From Bacillota bacterium (lineage in GTDB: Bacteria > Bacillota > Bacilli > Paenibacillales > UBA4045), in contig JAEZQY010000026.1 in assembly GCA_023441055.1 (NCBI GenBank), positions 1 to 30,112 on the forward strand: 30,112 nt of DNA. Reading direction: 5' to 3'. Position numbers and translations under genes: made by a program. Numbering within the stretch: position 1 is the stretch's first letter; each line of letters begins with the position of its first letter. Below, piece by piece: positions 16,394 to 25,908 of this stretch. The notes under the pieces were generated by a model. It made no database searches and was not told where the DNA came from. It saw nothing but the letters and a program-made list of their open reading frames with translations.

Positions 16394-16426
16394 CAAGAAA
16401 GGGGCCCCCCATAACGGAGAACCCCT
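16394..16426 (-). terminator. Rho-independent terminator of ftsH
   Basis: On the minus strand AGGGGTTCTCC pairs over 11 bp (with G-U pairs) with GGGGGGCCCCT around a short GTTAT loop, followed by TTCTT. It lies 20 bases after the ftsH stop. Confidence 0.8.
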
Positions 16427-16445
16427 GATCATCAATGATACAGCT

Positions 16446-18455
<2,010 letters not shown>

Positions 18456-18488
18456 CTTCAACCTCCTCTCGTGCGGCACACTTTTTTT

Positions 18489-18518
18489 ATTGTAACACAG
18501 CCGAATTACCAATCACAA
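18489..18518 (-). promoter_or_regulatory. Candidate ftsH promoter
   Basis: On the minus strand TTGTGA (18513-18518), an 18-bp spacer and TACAAT (18489-18494), inside the 72-base gap between hpt and ftsH. It would give ftsH a short leader in addition to readthrough from hpt. Confidence 0.5.
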
Positions 18519-18527
18519 TACAGCCAG

Positions 18528-19067
18528 TTATTGACTGTATACCTCTGGCTTTAGAATGCCTATGTAAGGGAGATTCCGGTATTTCTCGGCATAATCAAGG
18601 CCATAGCCAACAACGAATTCATCAGGCAGAACGAATCCCTTATAATCCACTTCAAGCTCAACCGTCCGCCTCTCAGGCTTATCGAGCAGCGTTACGACTG
18701 ATACAGACAGCGCGTTGCGGCGCTCCAACACATCGATTAAGTAACTGAGCGTTAGACCGCTGTCGATTATATCCTCAACGATTAGCACATCGCGACCTTC
18801 CACTGACGTGTCCAGATCCTTAATAATCCGTACGACACCGGTGGATTTCGTAGAAGTCCCATAGCTGGACACCGCCATGAAGTCGATCTCGATCGGCACC
18901 TCGATCTCCTTAATCAAATCAGCCATGAAGATGAAAGCACCCTTCAATACACAGATGACGAGCGGCGTGCGCCCCTTGTAATCCGCCGTGATTTGCAGCC
19001 CAAGCTCCTTCACTTTCTCCTGTAGCTGTACTTGTGTGAGTAAGATTTGCTTGATGTCGTTTTGCAA
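18528..19067 (-). CDS. hpt: Hypoxanthine phosphoribosyltransferase (TTG start)
   Basis: Purine salvage enzyme converting hypoxanthine (and guanine) with PRPP to IMP (GMP). The PRPP-binding motif VLIVEDIIDSGLTL is at 94-107. The N-terminal LVICVLKGAFIFMADL and the flexible-loop SSYGTSTKSTG are conserved. The C-terminal base-binding VVGYGLDYAEKYRNLPYIG is typical. The start is TTG with a perfect AGGAGG 9 bases upstream, and no ATG is available nearby. At 179 residues the length is right. The tilS-hpt-ftsH order is conserved across Bacilli; in B. subtilis TilS and Hpt are reported to form a complex that also acts on ftsH transcription. Confidence 0.96.
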   Translation of the reverse strand: MQNDIKQILLTQVQLQEKVKELGLQITADYKGRTPLVICVLKGAFIFMADLIKEIEVPIEIDFMAVSSYGTSTKSTGVVRIIKDLDTSVEGRDVLIVEDIIDSGLTLSYLIDVLERRNALSVSVVTLLDKPERRTVELEVDYKGFVLPDEFVVGYGLDYAEKYRNLPYIGILKPEVYSQ

Positions 19068-19114
19068 GCTTGAGGACCTCCTAAATTATCGTATGAAAAC
19101 GGCAAACCATCCAT

Positions 19115-20551
19115 TCATGATAATCGTTCATCAACCTGATCAAAGCATAGCTGAACGACCTCGGCGGTTGAAGCCGACACCAAGGCATGTCGCGAACGGC
19201 GGATACCAGGTATCCATAACAGCTTATTCGCTCCGTCGACGAGAATCGGCACACGATCCCTCCACGCCGGTTCGATCTTCAGATCGATGAATATATCTTT
19301 AACCTTCTTCGATCCGTTTACTCCAAGCGGATCCATGCGATCTCCGTCTCTTCTCGAGCGGATCGTCAGCGGCCATATGAGCTTGGCTGCATCGAATATT
19401 GCTGAGCTGGCATCCATCGGCAAGCGATCACCTCCTGGCAGCGGAGCTGCTGAGAGATGCATCACACCGGACGCTTCCGGCAGTTCGAACCTGCTGATCA
19501 TCGCGAGCAGTTCATACGAATACCCGGATCCTTCGCCGGGACGCGGGGCGCCCGGATCTACCCGCTTCCAGACAAGCTTATCATAGACGCGCTCGAAACG
19601 CAGCTTCGCGTTAATGACCAGCGCCGCTGACGGCAGCGACTCACGAATGATCGAATGTCGGACGGATTCGATAATGTCGTAATTCGCCTGCCGGAAATCG
19701 GATGAAAGATAGTTTAATATTAATTTAATCAATCTTCTTTGTAAAGCAAGTGGTTCGGCCATGAAGGCTTGCCGATCCATGCGCGCGCAGTTATGCTCCA
19801 GCTCTACCAATCGCTCGTACCGTTCTACCGTCTGAGCTTGCATATACTCATCCTCGCCTCTCAGTACTTCGGCCATGCGAGTCATGGCTTGCGGAAGCTG
19901 CGGATTAAACGCATGGAGCAGTGGTATCACATCCAATCGAAGTCGATTACGGTCATAATCGCGAGACAGGTTGCTGCTGTCGACACTGTACGGAATATGA
20001 TGCGCTCCCGCGTAGGATAGAATACTATCCTTCTCTATACGCAGCATCGGCCGGATAAGTTTCACCTTATTAACCGTCCGTTCCACCGGCATCCCGGCCA
20101 AGCCGCTGAGTGACGCGCCACGGAATAGACGCATGAGAATCGTCTCCACTTGATCATCCCGATGATGGGCAAGCAGTATCCGCTCCGCGCGGTGCTGGCT
20201 CGCTGTATCGAACAGGAACTGATAACGCACTTCGCGGGCAGCTGCCTGCGCATTCATCCGCTGCGCTGCCGCATAAGCTGGAATATCCGCCTCGCGGTAT
20301 ACCATGCCAATGCCTAGCGAATCAGCGAATTGACGAACCATCTCTGCCTCTCGTAAGCTCTCCTCCGGGCGGAAGCCATGATTCATGTGCGCGACAACCA
20401 GCTTCAACCCGAGCTCATCCGATAGTTGGCTCATGACATGCAGAAGAACCATCGAATCCGGTCCTCCCGATACCGCGATAATGACCGTCTCCTGTTCACG
20501 GATTAACCGTTCATCGAGCAGCAATCGCTTGATATTGAGAATAAGATCCAT
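19115..20551 (-). CDS. tilS: tRNA(Ile)-lysidine synthase
   Basis: Modifies C34 of the CAU-anticodon tRNA-Ile to lysidine, changing both charging and decoding, and is essential in most bacteria. The ATP-pyrophosphatase PP-loop SGGPDSM is at 28-34, followed by VVAHMNHGFRPEES and ILLAHHRDDQVETILMRLFRG. The C-terminal TilS domains follow, with SRRDGDRMDPLGVNGSKKVK. I start at 20551 (MDLILNIKRLL) with AAGGAAAG upstream, giving 478 residues. Ten further upstream codons are open but lack an RBS. It lies directly behind spoIIE, where B. subtilis has yabS and yabT in between. Confidence 0.96.
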   Translation of the reverse strand: MDLILNIKRLLLDERLIREQETVIIAVSGGPDSMVLLHVMSQLSDELGLKLVVAHMNHGFRPEESLREAEMVRQFADSLGIGMVYREADIPAYAAAQRMNAQAAAREVRYQFLFDTASQHRAERILLAHHRDDQVETILMRLFRGASLSGLAGMPVERTVNKVKLIRPMLRIEKDSILSYAGAHHIPYSVDSSNLSRDYDRNRLRLDVIPLLHAFNPQLPQAMTRMAEVLRGEDEYMQAQTVERYERLVELEHNCARMDRQAFMAEPLALQRRLIKLILNYLSSDFRQANYDIIESVRHSIIRESLPSAALVINAKLRFERVYDKLVWKRVDPGAPRPGEGSGYSYELLAMISRFELPEASGVMHLSAAPLPGGDRLPMDASSAIFDAAKLIWPLTIRSRRDGDRMDPLGVNGSKKVKDIFIDLKIEPAWRDRVPILVDGANKLLWIPGIRRSRHALVSASTAEVVQLCFDQVDERLS

Positions 20552-20592
20552 GGTTCTTTCCTTCCTTCCAAGCCGCGTCATCGTTAGTTACA

Positions 20593-20621
20593 TTTATAAT
20601 GGAAGTAAGTTGGAATTGCAA
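20593..20621 (-). promoter_or_regulatory. Probable sigma-A promoter of tilS-hpt
   Basis: On the minus strand TTGCAA (20616-20621), a 17-bp spacer and TATAAA (20593-20598), in the 80-base gap after spoIIE. There is no terminator after spoIIE, so this promoter would keep vegetative tilS expression independent of the sporulation gene. Confidence 0.65.
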
Positions 20622-20631
20622 GCCGGCGCGC

Positions 20632-23121
20632 TCAGCTGACTGTCTTCGGACGCTGCACCTGAGGCGAAACTCGCCACCTTACCGTCGACCATTCTGGCTT
20701 ATAGCGATCAATACGGGCTACAACAACCGTCATATCATCGGTAATGACCCCGCCCTGATAACGGACGACCGTCTCCAGTAAGCAATCCGCGATCTCCTGT
20801 GGTGTATTCGCCTCGATCTCGCCAATGATGCGTTTCATCCACAGCTCCTTGTTCACAGCAGGACCAGGCGCGTCATATAGCCCGTCCGTCATCATCACGA
20901 GTATATCCCCCGGCTTCAGCTGCAGACTGAGCAGATCGACCTCGATCTCCTGCAGAATACCGACTGGCAGATTATTGGCCGAGATCGGGATAACCTCGCT
21001 GCCGCGCCGTATGAAGCTTGGTGTTGAGCCGATCTTAAGGAAGGTCGTCCGCGCAGAGTACAGGTCAATAAGCGCCAGATCAATCGTCGTGAACATCTCG
21101 TCGAGCGAGCGCAGCAGCAGGACCGAATTGACCGACTTGATCGCCAGTCGCTCATCCATGCCGGATTGCAGCAGCTGCTCCAGAATCGATAATGCGCTGC
21201 TGCTCTCCAGCTTCGCTCGCTCCCCATTGCCCATGCCATCGCTGACAGCAACTGCGCACTTGCCATTGCCAAGCTCCTTTATGCTGAAGCTGTCGCCGCT
21301 GAGCAGTCCTCCGCCCTTAGCTGCGCAGGCAATCCCCGTTTCCACTTCATATTCCTTAGCCGATACGAGCAGCACTGCGCTGAGCCCCGGGCCCGTTGGC
21401 AGCTGCTCCTCGCTACGAACAACGATATTCTCGCCCAGTATCTCAGACAACAACGGCGCGATAATCTTCCGGCATTCATCATATCCCTTCGTATATTGAT
21501 GGACAATCTCGATCTCGACATTACCTTCATCCAGACTAATCACTTCGATATGATGGATGGACAGACCGAGCTGCTCTAACGCAGCACGGATCTGCTCTTC
21601 CTGCTGGTGCAGCTCCTGACCCTCTCGCTTGATCTCTCTGGCCAGATCCAGCATGACCTGTGACACTCCAGACAGCTGTTCAGCTACTAGACGCCTGCTG
21701 TCGTATATTTGCTTCTTCCAATGCATATCATGATGATACATCTCGTACTGATGCTTCATCAGTTCCATGACTTGTTCCGTCTTCGCGCAAGCCTGGCGCC
21801 ATTCGGGCCGAATATGCTCCTTGCCCATGTTCGGATTCTCATCGACCGCGCCCATCATATCCGCCATATATTTATAAGTCCGATAGAACTTCTCGTCCCA
21901 GCATTGCTTCCTCTTCCAGCACGACTGGCAAGCCTTGCCGGCAATCTCATTCATGAAGGCAGCGGCATCCTCCTTAGTGGTCGCCAGCTCCCCATCCCGC
22001 GAGATCGGCTGGAAGCTTGCAGCCAGTTGACTGAACACCTCCGAGAACTGCTCAACGCGGCCGGCAGTTACATCCCGAACCCGCTTCGCGTAATCATGCT
22101 GATGCTTGGCATGCTCCTGTGTGCCTGGCACATAGCGTAAGAATTGATAGAGCAAGGCGGATGGCGTCAGCAGGAACAACAGGCAGGCGATGCCTGACTC
22201 CATGACGGATGACCCGATCGCTTGCTTATCGCCGACATACATCGCCAGCAAGGTAGAGCCCAGCAGCATTCCCCCTGCTGCTCCGAAGCGTCTGCCCTCC
22301 TTAAGCAGACCAGCCAGCATGCCCGAGAAGGCCAGCACGCTCATCTGCCCCAGCGCCGAAGCATCTGCCAGGCTGAGGATCAACCCACAGATGACACCGA
22401 CCGTCGCGCCGATCGTTGCCCCGCCGGCTAACGCGAAGATCAGAATTAGGTAGCGGGAGAAGACGTGCTCGATCGAGATTTCACCGGGCGTCCAGCCGAC
22501 AGTGCCTGTCATCACAGAGGCTAACAGTATGACCAGACAGATCGCCTCTTCGTTGCGCAGCCGGTTATTCTTGCGCGCAATCATCAGCGCGGGTATCGCC
22601 TGGAGGAAGATCATCGTCAGGATGAATCCCAGCGCGCCCTCCACGACAGTCATCATCAGATCGTACCAGAATAGCCCGCCATCTATCGCATATACGAACA
22701 ATTGGACGACGAAGACAGAGAAGAACGCAATCGCAGGCGAATAGGACACATCCGATCGCTCGAAGGCTTCAAGCCCCCTCTGAACACAATAGAATACCGC
22801 GATCTGGCCCAGAACAGCCAGCACCTGAGGCTCCATCGATAACAGATTCCCGACCAATAATCCGACACTGACCCAGAATATCGACTCTCTGCGCAGGAAG
22901 AAGATCGCCGCGAAGAACGCGATCGCGAATGGAGACAACGTCTCTAATACCATTGCACGGCCTAAGAGAAAAGCCATGGCCGTTAACATGAAGCCCCACT
23001 TGGCTCTGGATAATGCATACACCGCTCTGCTAGCTGCGAATTTGGCCTTCCATTGATTGAGCCGCTCGTCACGTCTTGTCCGATATCGGTCTAGACGAGG
23101 CTTCGCATTCGATTTGTACAT
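20632..23121 (-). CDS. spoIIE: Stage II sporulation protein E (PP2C-type phosphatase)
   Basis: Membrane phosphatase at the asymmetric septum that dephosphorylates SpoIIAA-P and so activates sigma-F in the forespore. It also interacts with FtsZ. Residues 45 to about 330 form roughly ten transmembrane helices. A central regulatory/oligomerisation region (about 335-590) follows, with a cysteine pair CQSCWKRKQC. The PPM phosphatase domain keeps all metal ligands: Asp610 (LLSGDSFS), Asp628 (AVSDGMGNGE), Asp746 (MMTDGLYDA) and Asp795 (TDDMTVVV). By my count these positions equal those of B. subtilis SpoIIE. The length is 829 residues. A Spo0A-type promoter precedes it. Confidence 0.97.
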   Translation of the reverse strand: MYKSNAKPRLDRYRTRRDERLNQWKAKFAASRAVYALSRAKWGFMLTAMAFLLGRAMVLETLSPFAIAFFAAIFFLRRESIFWVSVGLLVGNLLSMEPQVLAVLGQIAVFYCVQRGLEAFERSDVSYSPAIAFFSVFVVQLFVYAIDGGLFWYDLMMTVVEGALGFILTMIFLQAIPALMIARKNNRLRNEEAICLVILLASVMTGTVGWTPGEISIEHVFSRYLILIFALAGGATIGATVGVICGLILSLADASALGQMSVLAFSGMLAGLLKEGRRFGAAGGMLLGSTLLAMYVGDKQAIGSSVMESGIACLLFLLTPSALLYQFLRYVPGTQEHAKHQHDYAKRVRDVTAGRVEQFSEVFSQLAASFQPISRDGELATTKEDAAAFMNEIAGKACQSCWKRKQCWDEKFYRTYKYMADMMGAVDENPNMGKEHIRPEWRQACAKTEQVMELMKHQYEMYHHDMHWKKQIYDSRRLVAEQLSGVSQVMLDLAREIKREGQELHQQEEQIRAALEQLGLSIHHIEVISLDEGNVEIEIVHQYTKGYDECRKIIAPLLSEILGENIVVRSEEQLPTGPGLSAVLLVSAKEYEVETGIACAAKGGGLLSGDSFSIKELGNGKCAVAVSDGMGNGERAKLESSSALSILEQLLQSGMDERLAIKSVNSVLLLRSLDEMFTTIDLALIDLYSARTTFLKIGSTPSFIRRGSEVIPISANNLPVGILQEIEVDLLSLQLKPGDILVMMTDGLYDAPGPAVNKELWMKRIIGEIEANTPQEIADCLLETVVRYQGGVITDDMTVVVARIDRYKPEWSTVRWRVSPQVQRPKTVS

Positions 23122-23156
23122 GATAGGGAGACACCACCTGATTTCAGAGTGTCTCT

Positions 23157-23190
23157 ATTATAGGGGGTTGCAAGTAGGAAGTATGTCGGT
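23157..23190 (-). promoter_or_regulatory. Spo0A-type promoter of spoIIE with 21-bp spacer
   Basis: On the minus strand a perfect TATAAT (23157-23162) is preceded at 21 bp by CCGACA (23184-23189). B. subtilis spoIIE is known for just such an overlong spacer used by sigma-A with phosphorylated Spo0A. The -35-like element overlaps an inverted 0A-box-like TGTCGGT (23184-23190, plus strand). A second 0A-like box, TGTCGGAA on the minus strand, lies at 23215-23222. Confidence 0.75.
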
Positions 23191-23238
23191 TTAGAGCAGG
23201 CTCCCAGTAAAAAGTTCCGACATATTAATTGGGTATAT

Positions 23239-23275
23239 ATAAAAAATAAAACCGTAGAGCATTCCGCTCTACGGT
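23239..23275 (-). terminator. Rho-independent terminator of the S1-domain gene
   Basis: On the minus strand ACCGTAGAGC pairs perfectly over 10 bp with GCTCTACGGT around a 5-base loop, followed by a T-rich run (23239-23250). It insulates spoIIE from upstream transcription. Confidence 0.95.
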
Positions 23276-23284
23276 GTATGAATA

Positions 23285-23776
23285 CTATACTCTGCGGCCG
23301 CCTCTACCGCCGCGTTTGGAATCTGTGTTCTTCTTAAGCGAAGAAATCCGCTCTTCGCTATCCTTGAGGAAGCGTGATAATCTGTCGTCGAATGAAGACT
23401 TGTTCGCACCTTGCGGCTTGAACGAACGTCCGCCGCGGTCTCCGCCTCGATCACCACCGCGATCACGGTTAAATCCGCCATCTCCTCCGCGATTAAATCC
23501 ACCAGGCCGCTCAGGGCGGGGCGGTCTCTCTTCGATCGGCTTATCTACAGCCTTGCGAATCGATAATCCGATCTTACCGTCTTTGTCCACGTTGATGACT
23601 TTAACCGTCACCATATCCCCGATCTTCAGATGATCATTGACATCCTTGACATAGTTATCCGCAATTTCGGAGATGTGTACAAGTCCCGTAATTCCTCCGG
23701 AGAGATCGACGAATGCGCCGAAATGCGTAATACCAGTAACCTTGCCTTCGAGCTTGGCGCCCACTTCAATTGACAT
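23285..23776 (-). CDS. yabR: S1 RNA-binding domain protein with RGG-rich tail (YabR-like)
   Basis: Residues 1-74 form one S1 OB-fold domain (GAKLEGKVTGITHFGAFVDL, then GLVHISEIADNYVKDV and GKIGLSIRK), as in polynucleotide phosphorylase and general stress protein 13. Residues about 80-125 are a low-complexity Arg/Gly/Asp segment with repeated GGDR units. A short charged helix and a GGRGGRR end follow. At 163 residues it is somewhat longer than B. subtilis YabR, mainly in the tail. RNA binding is inferred from the fold and the precise function is unknown. It has its own promoter and terminator, although divIC has no terminator ahead of it. GGAGGAG lies about 11 bases before the ATG. Confidence 0.93.
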   Translation of the reverse strand: MSIEVGAKLEGKVTGITHFGAFVDLSGGITGLVHISEIADNYVKDVNDHLKIGDMVTVKVINVDKDGKIGLSIRKAVDKPIEERPPRPERPGGFNRGGDGGFNRDRGGDRGGDRGGRSFKPQGANKSSFDDRLSRFLKDSEERISSLKKNTDSKRGGRGGRRV

Positions 23777-23853
23777 AAAAGATATTGCTCCTCCTTAAAT
23801 GAATGGAAATCGCCGGGACTGACTCCACTTGCATGAAACGTCTGGCTATGCCG

Positions 23854-23883
23854 ATTATACATGATGGTGAAAGCGTTGGTCAA
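23854..23883 (-). promoter_or_regulatory. Sigma-A promoter of the S1-domain gene
   Basis: On the minus strand TTGACC (23878-23883), an 18-bp spacer and a perfect TATAAT (23854-23859), in the gap after divIC. Confidence 0.8.
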
Positions 23884-23898
23884 TAAGCACTATATAAT

Positions 23899-24216
23899 CT
23901 AGTCGCCCGCTTCCGGCTCGGTGAACAAGGTTTCGCCATCCCGGATCATCTGCTGATCCTTCTTCGCCTTCTGTTCAATATATTCAGGATCATTCAATCT
24001 GGTGTATTCCAGCTTGAGCCTCTCATTCTCCTCCTTGACAGCGTCCAGCTTCAGCTCCAGCGCAGACATCTGCGCAAGCTTCGCGGAGAAGAATTCCTCC
24101 TGCTGTACAATCGTTGTGCCTGCCCATACCAAGAAACAGAGCACAATCACACCCAGCAATCGCTTCCTGCGGCGGGCTCCCTTATCGATATGCGGTTGTT
24201 CCGGCTTGCTATGCAT
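23899..24216 (-). CDS. divIC: Septum formation initiator DivIC
   Basis: Single-pass membrane protein of the divisome (FtsB/DivIC family) that pairs with FtsL and DivIB at the septum. The 105 residues comprise a basic cytoplasmic N-terminus (GARRRKR), a transmembrane helix at about 20-37 (LLGVIVLCFLVWAG), a coiled coil at about 43-78 with leucine heptads (KLAQMSALELKLDAVKEENE) and the family motif NDPEYIEQKAKKD. A GGGGG ribosome binding site lies in the 14-base gap after yabQ, so divIC is transcribed with the yabP-yabQ spore genes. No separate vegetative promoter is clear to me. Confidence 0.94.
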   Translation of the reverse strand: MHSKPEQPHIDKGARRRKRLLGVIVLCFLVWAGTTIVQQEEFFSAKLAQMSALELKLDAVKEENERLKLEYTRLNDPEYIEQKAKKDQQMIRDGETLFTEPEAGD

Positions 24217-24230
24217 TCGAAGGCTGCCCC

Positions 24231-24725
24231 CTATTTAAGCTTGCGTATCCATTTCCATATAAGTACAAGATATTGTATCACAATGTTCTTCAAGAATACA
24301 GCTACCTTGGAACTAATCCGATAGATCTGCATAAGCAGGCGAACAACGAGTCGTACCAGGTAGACGACAGGTCTGAGCACCACGCGAACAACACGCGCGA
24401 CGAAACGGAGAACGCCGACGATGAATGTGATGATCATCCCTAATGTACGGCGAACGATACCGCCAAGCAGCCAGAAGTAGAGAATCGCGCCAATCGAGAG
24501 ACCGATGAAGACGAAGAGTCGTACCTCACCGTAATTCGCGTAGAATAATACACGGAAGACGAGCAGCACAGCAGCCACCCAATATGCGACATCTAACAAT
24601 GCAAGCACAGCGGTATGCAGTCGGAAGCGCTGCGACACCACACCGATCATGTCGAAGCCAGTCCCTAGCGCGGCGCCGCATCCGATCATAAGGAACAGCG
24701 TGACGAACTGCACCTCGAGCGTCAT
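24231..24725 (-). CDS. yabQ: Spore cortex biosynthesis protein YabQ
   Basis: Membrane protein of the YabQ family, needed for the spore cortex in B. subtilis. The 164 residues contain about four hydrophobic helices in the first 110 (QFVTLFLMIGCGAALGTGFD, AVLALLDVAYWVAAVLLVF, LFVFIGLSIGAILYFWLLG and a fourth). A long C-terminal segment (about 103-140) follows, with arginines every three to four residues among valines and leucines, suggesting a cationic amphipathic helix. B. subtilis YabQ is, as I recall, somewhat longer. The start overlaps the yabP stop by four bases (ATGA). Confidence 0.92.
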   Translation of the reverse strand: MTLEVQFVTLFLMIGCGAALGTGFDMIGVVSQRFRLHTAVLALLDVAYWVAAVLLVFRVLFYANYGEVRLFVFIGLSIGAILYFWLLGGIVRRTLGMIITFIVGVLRFVARVVRVVLRPVVYLVRLVVRLLMQIYRISSKVAVFLKNIVIQYLVLIWKWIRKLK

Positions 24726-25003
24726 TTAAACAGCTTCCCTACAAATCCCTTGGACTTGCTTCCCGCGCTGCCATCGAGGTACTGGATCACGTCAACCATT
24801 CCCTCAATCACAACCAGCTTCTGCTCCAGGCTGAGATTGTTCATATGCAGATTGCTGCCTCTGATTCGCAGAGCGCCGAACTCCGTCTCGAGCAGAAATT
24901 GCTCGCTGTCGAAGCTCTCCACCTTCAATACGCCTGTTATCTCCAGCAGCTTCCGATTCATCATCTTCATCTCATGCCGCTTGGGTTTATTCGGTTCCAA
25001 CAT
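24722..25003 (-). CDS. yabP: Sporulation protein YabP
   Basis: YabP/YqfC-family protein, made under sigma-E in the mother cell in B. subtilis and linked to cortex formation. In 93 residues it has the family core RKLLEITGVLKVESFDSEQF and LLETEFGALRIRGSNLHMNN, then LSLEQKLVVIEGMVDVIQYL. AAGGAGG lies 8 bases before the ATG. An upstream terminator shows that yabP-yabQ-divIC start from their own promoter. I could not find a convincing sigma-E promoter in the roughly 125-base gap (two CATAGG elements near 25032-25050 lack a matching -35). Confidence 0.94.
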   Translation of the reverse strand: MLEPNKPKRHEMKMMNRKLLEITGVLKVESFDSEQFLLETEFGALRIRGSNLHMNNLSLEQKLVVIEGMVDVIQYLDGSAGSKSKGFVGKLFK

Positions 25004-25131
25004 GCGATTCCCTCCTTGTCCTGCTACCTATGCTATTCCTATGGTGGACAAGGCGATTTTAGAACCCAGATAAACGGCATTACTCCAACTTGGTGATTCA
25101 CAAGGATGGGCCGTTTAGCTTCGCACCTGTG

Positions 25132-25162
25132 AAAAAAAAGAGCTCCCTGTTAGGAGAGCTCT
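25132..25162 (-). terminator. Rho-independent terminator after rqcP
   Basis: On the minus strand AGAGCTCTC pairs with GGGAGCTCT (one G-U) around a short loop, followed by eight Ts (25132-25139). It lies directly after the rqcP stop. Confidence 0.92.
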
Positions 25163-25172
25163 CGTCCAAACC

Positions 25173-25439
25173 TTATTCGTCCGCAGACACAGACTCCTCG
25201 CGGATAACCGTGTACATGCTGGCAGCTTCTTCCTTGCGGGGCGATTCATGGAGCGCGTCCACACGCACGGTAACACGCTTGTTCCCGTACCGCACGGTAA
25301 TCTCGTCTCCGAGCTTTACCGCAGCACTCGCCTTCGCTTCTCTCCCATTGATGTATACGCGCCCTTGGTCGGAAACATCCTTCGCAACGGTGCGCCGCTT
25401 AATCAGTCGTGAGAGTTTCAGAAACTTGTCTAATCTCAT
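25173..25439 (-). CDS. rqcP: S4-domain RNA-binding protein RqcP (YabO/Hsp15-like)
   Basis: Small ribosome-associated factor that, with RqcH, drives alanine tailing of stalled nascent chains on 50S-peptidyl-tRNA. Residues 1-60 are an S4 domain (MRLDKFLKLSRLIKRRTVAK, then GRVYINGREAKASAAVKLGD and VRYGNKRVTVRV). A polar tail of about 25 residues follows. At 88 residues it matches the YabO family. The start shares one base with the HU stop (TAATG), so it is probably translated by coupling from HU. The HU C-terminus contains no strong separate ribosome binding site. The function is known from B. subtilis; the assignment here rests on family and locus. Confidence 0.94.
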   Translation of the reverse strand: MRLDKFLKLSRLIKRRTVAKDVSDQGRVYINGREAKASAAVKLGDEITVRYGNKRVTVRVDALHESPRKEEAASMYTVIREESVSADE

Positions 25440-25711
25440 TATTTTACGGCTTCTTTAAGCTTGTTGCCAGCCTTGAACGCAGGAACTTGGGATGCTGGGA
25501 TTTCGATGGACTTGCCCGTTTGCGGGTTGCGTCCAGTACGACCGGAACGCTTGCGCGTTTCGAATGTGCCGAATCCGATCAGTTGAACCTTGTCGCCAGC
25601 TGCCAGTGCAGTTGTTACTTCACCCAAGAAACCGTTCAGCACGGATTCTACGTCTTTTTTGGTCAAGCCGCTCTTTGCTGCAATGTTGTTAATCAGATCA
25701 GTCTTGTTCAT
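25439..25711 (-). CDS. hbs: HU-family DNA-binding protein
   Basis: Nucleoid-associated HU homodimer protein that bends DNA non-specifically. The 90 residues include MNKTDLINNIAAKSGLTKKD, the GFGTFETRKRSGRTGRNPQTG arm region (by parts GFGTFETRKR and GRNPQTGKSI) with the intercalating proline, and AFKAGNKLKEAV. AGGAGG lies 9 bases before the ATG. In B. subtilis hbs is elsewhere; here the gene sits between yabN and rqcP and overlaps rqcP by one base. A sigma-H consensus match lies upstream, preceded by two A-tracts. Stage- or species-specific paralogues of HU are possible, so the symbol denotes the family. Confidence 0.96.
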   Translation of the reverse strand: MNKTDLINNIAAKSGLTKKDVESVLNGFLGEVTTALAAGDKVQLIGFGTFETRKRSGRTGRNPQTGKSIEIPASQVPAFKAGNKLKEAVK

Positions 25712-25807
25712 AATTATTTGCCTCCTAATAGTGATGTTGCTTTAACAATTGCGAAGCCTTGTCCCAAGCGGTCCTTCAGCTTCGTTTCTACTGTTCACCG
25801 AATATGT

Positions 25808-25834
25808 ATTCTTTATTATTCAGGGAAATCCTGC
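25808..25834 (-). promoter_or_regulatory. Candidate sigma-H promoter of HU-rqcP
   Basis: On the minus strand GCAGGATTT (25826-25834), an 11-bp spacer and AAAGAAT (25808-25814) fit the B. subtilis sigma-H consensus RnAGGAwWW-N11/12-RnnGAAT at every fixed position. A leader of about 90 bases follows. Two A8 tracts (complement of T-runs at 25843-25860) directly upstream could act as an UP element. No better sigma-A promoter is visible. Confidence 0.55.
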
Positions 25835-25908
25835 TAGGCTCCGCGTTTTTTTTGTTTTTTTTATGAATTTCGTCTGAATTTAGTTCTTTATGACGGATTG
25901 TGCGGTTA

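Noticed and set aside
25843..25862. Two T8 runs on the plus strand as a plus-strand terminator
   Set aside because: No gene on the plus strand leads into them and there is no good stem before them; they are better explained as A-tracts upstream of the HU promoter.
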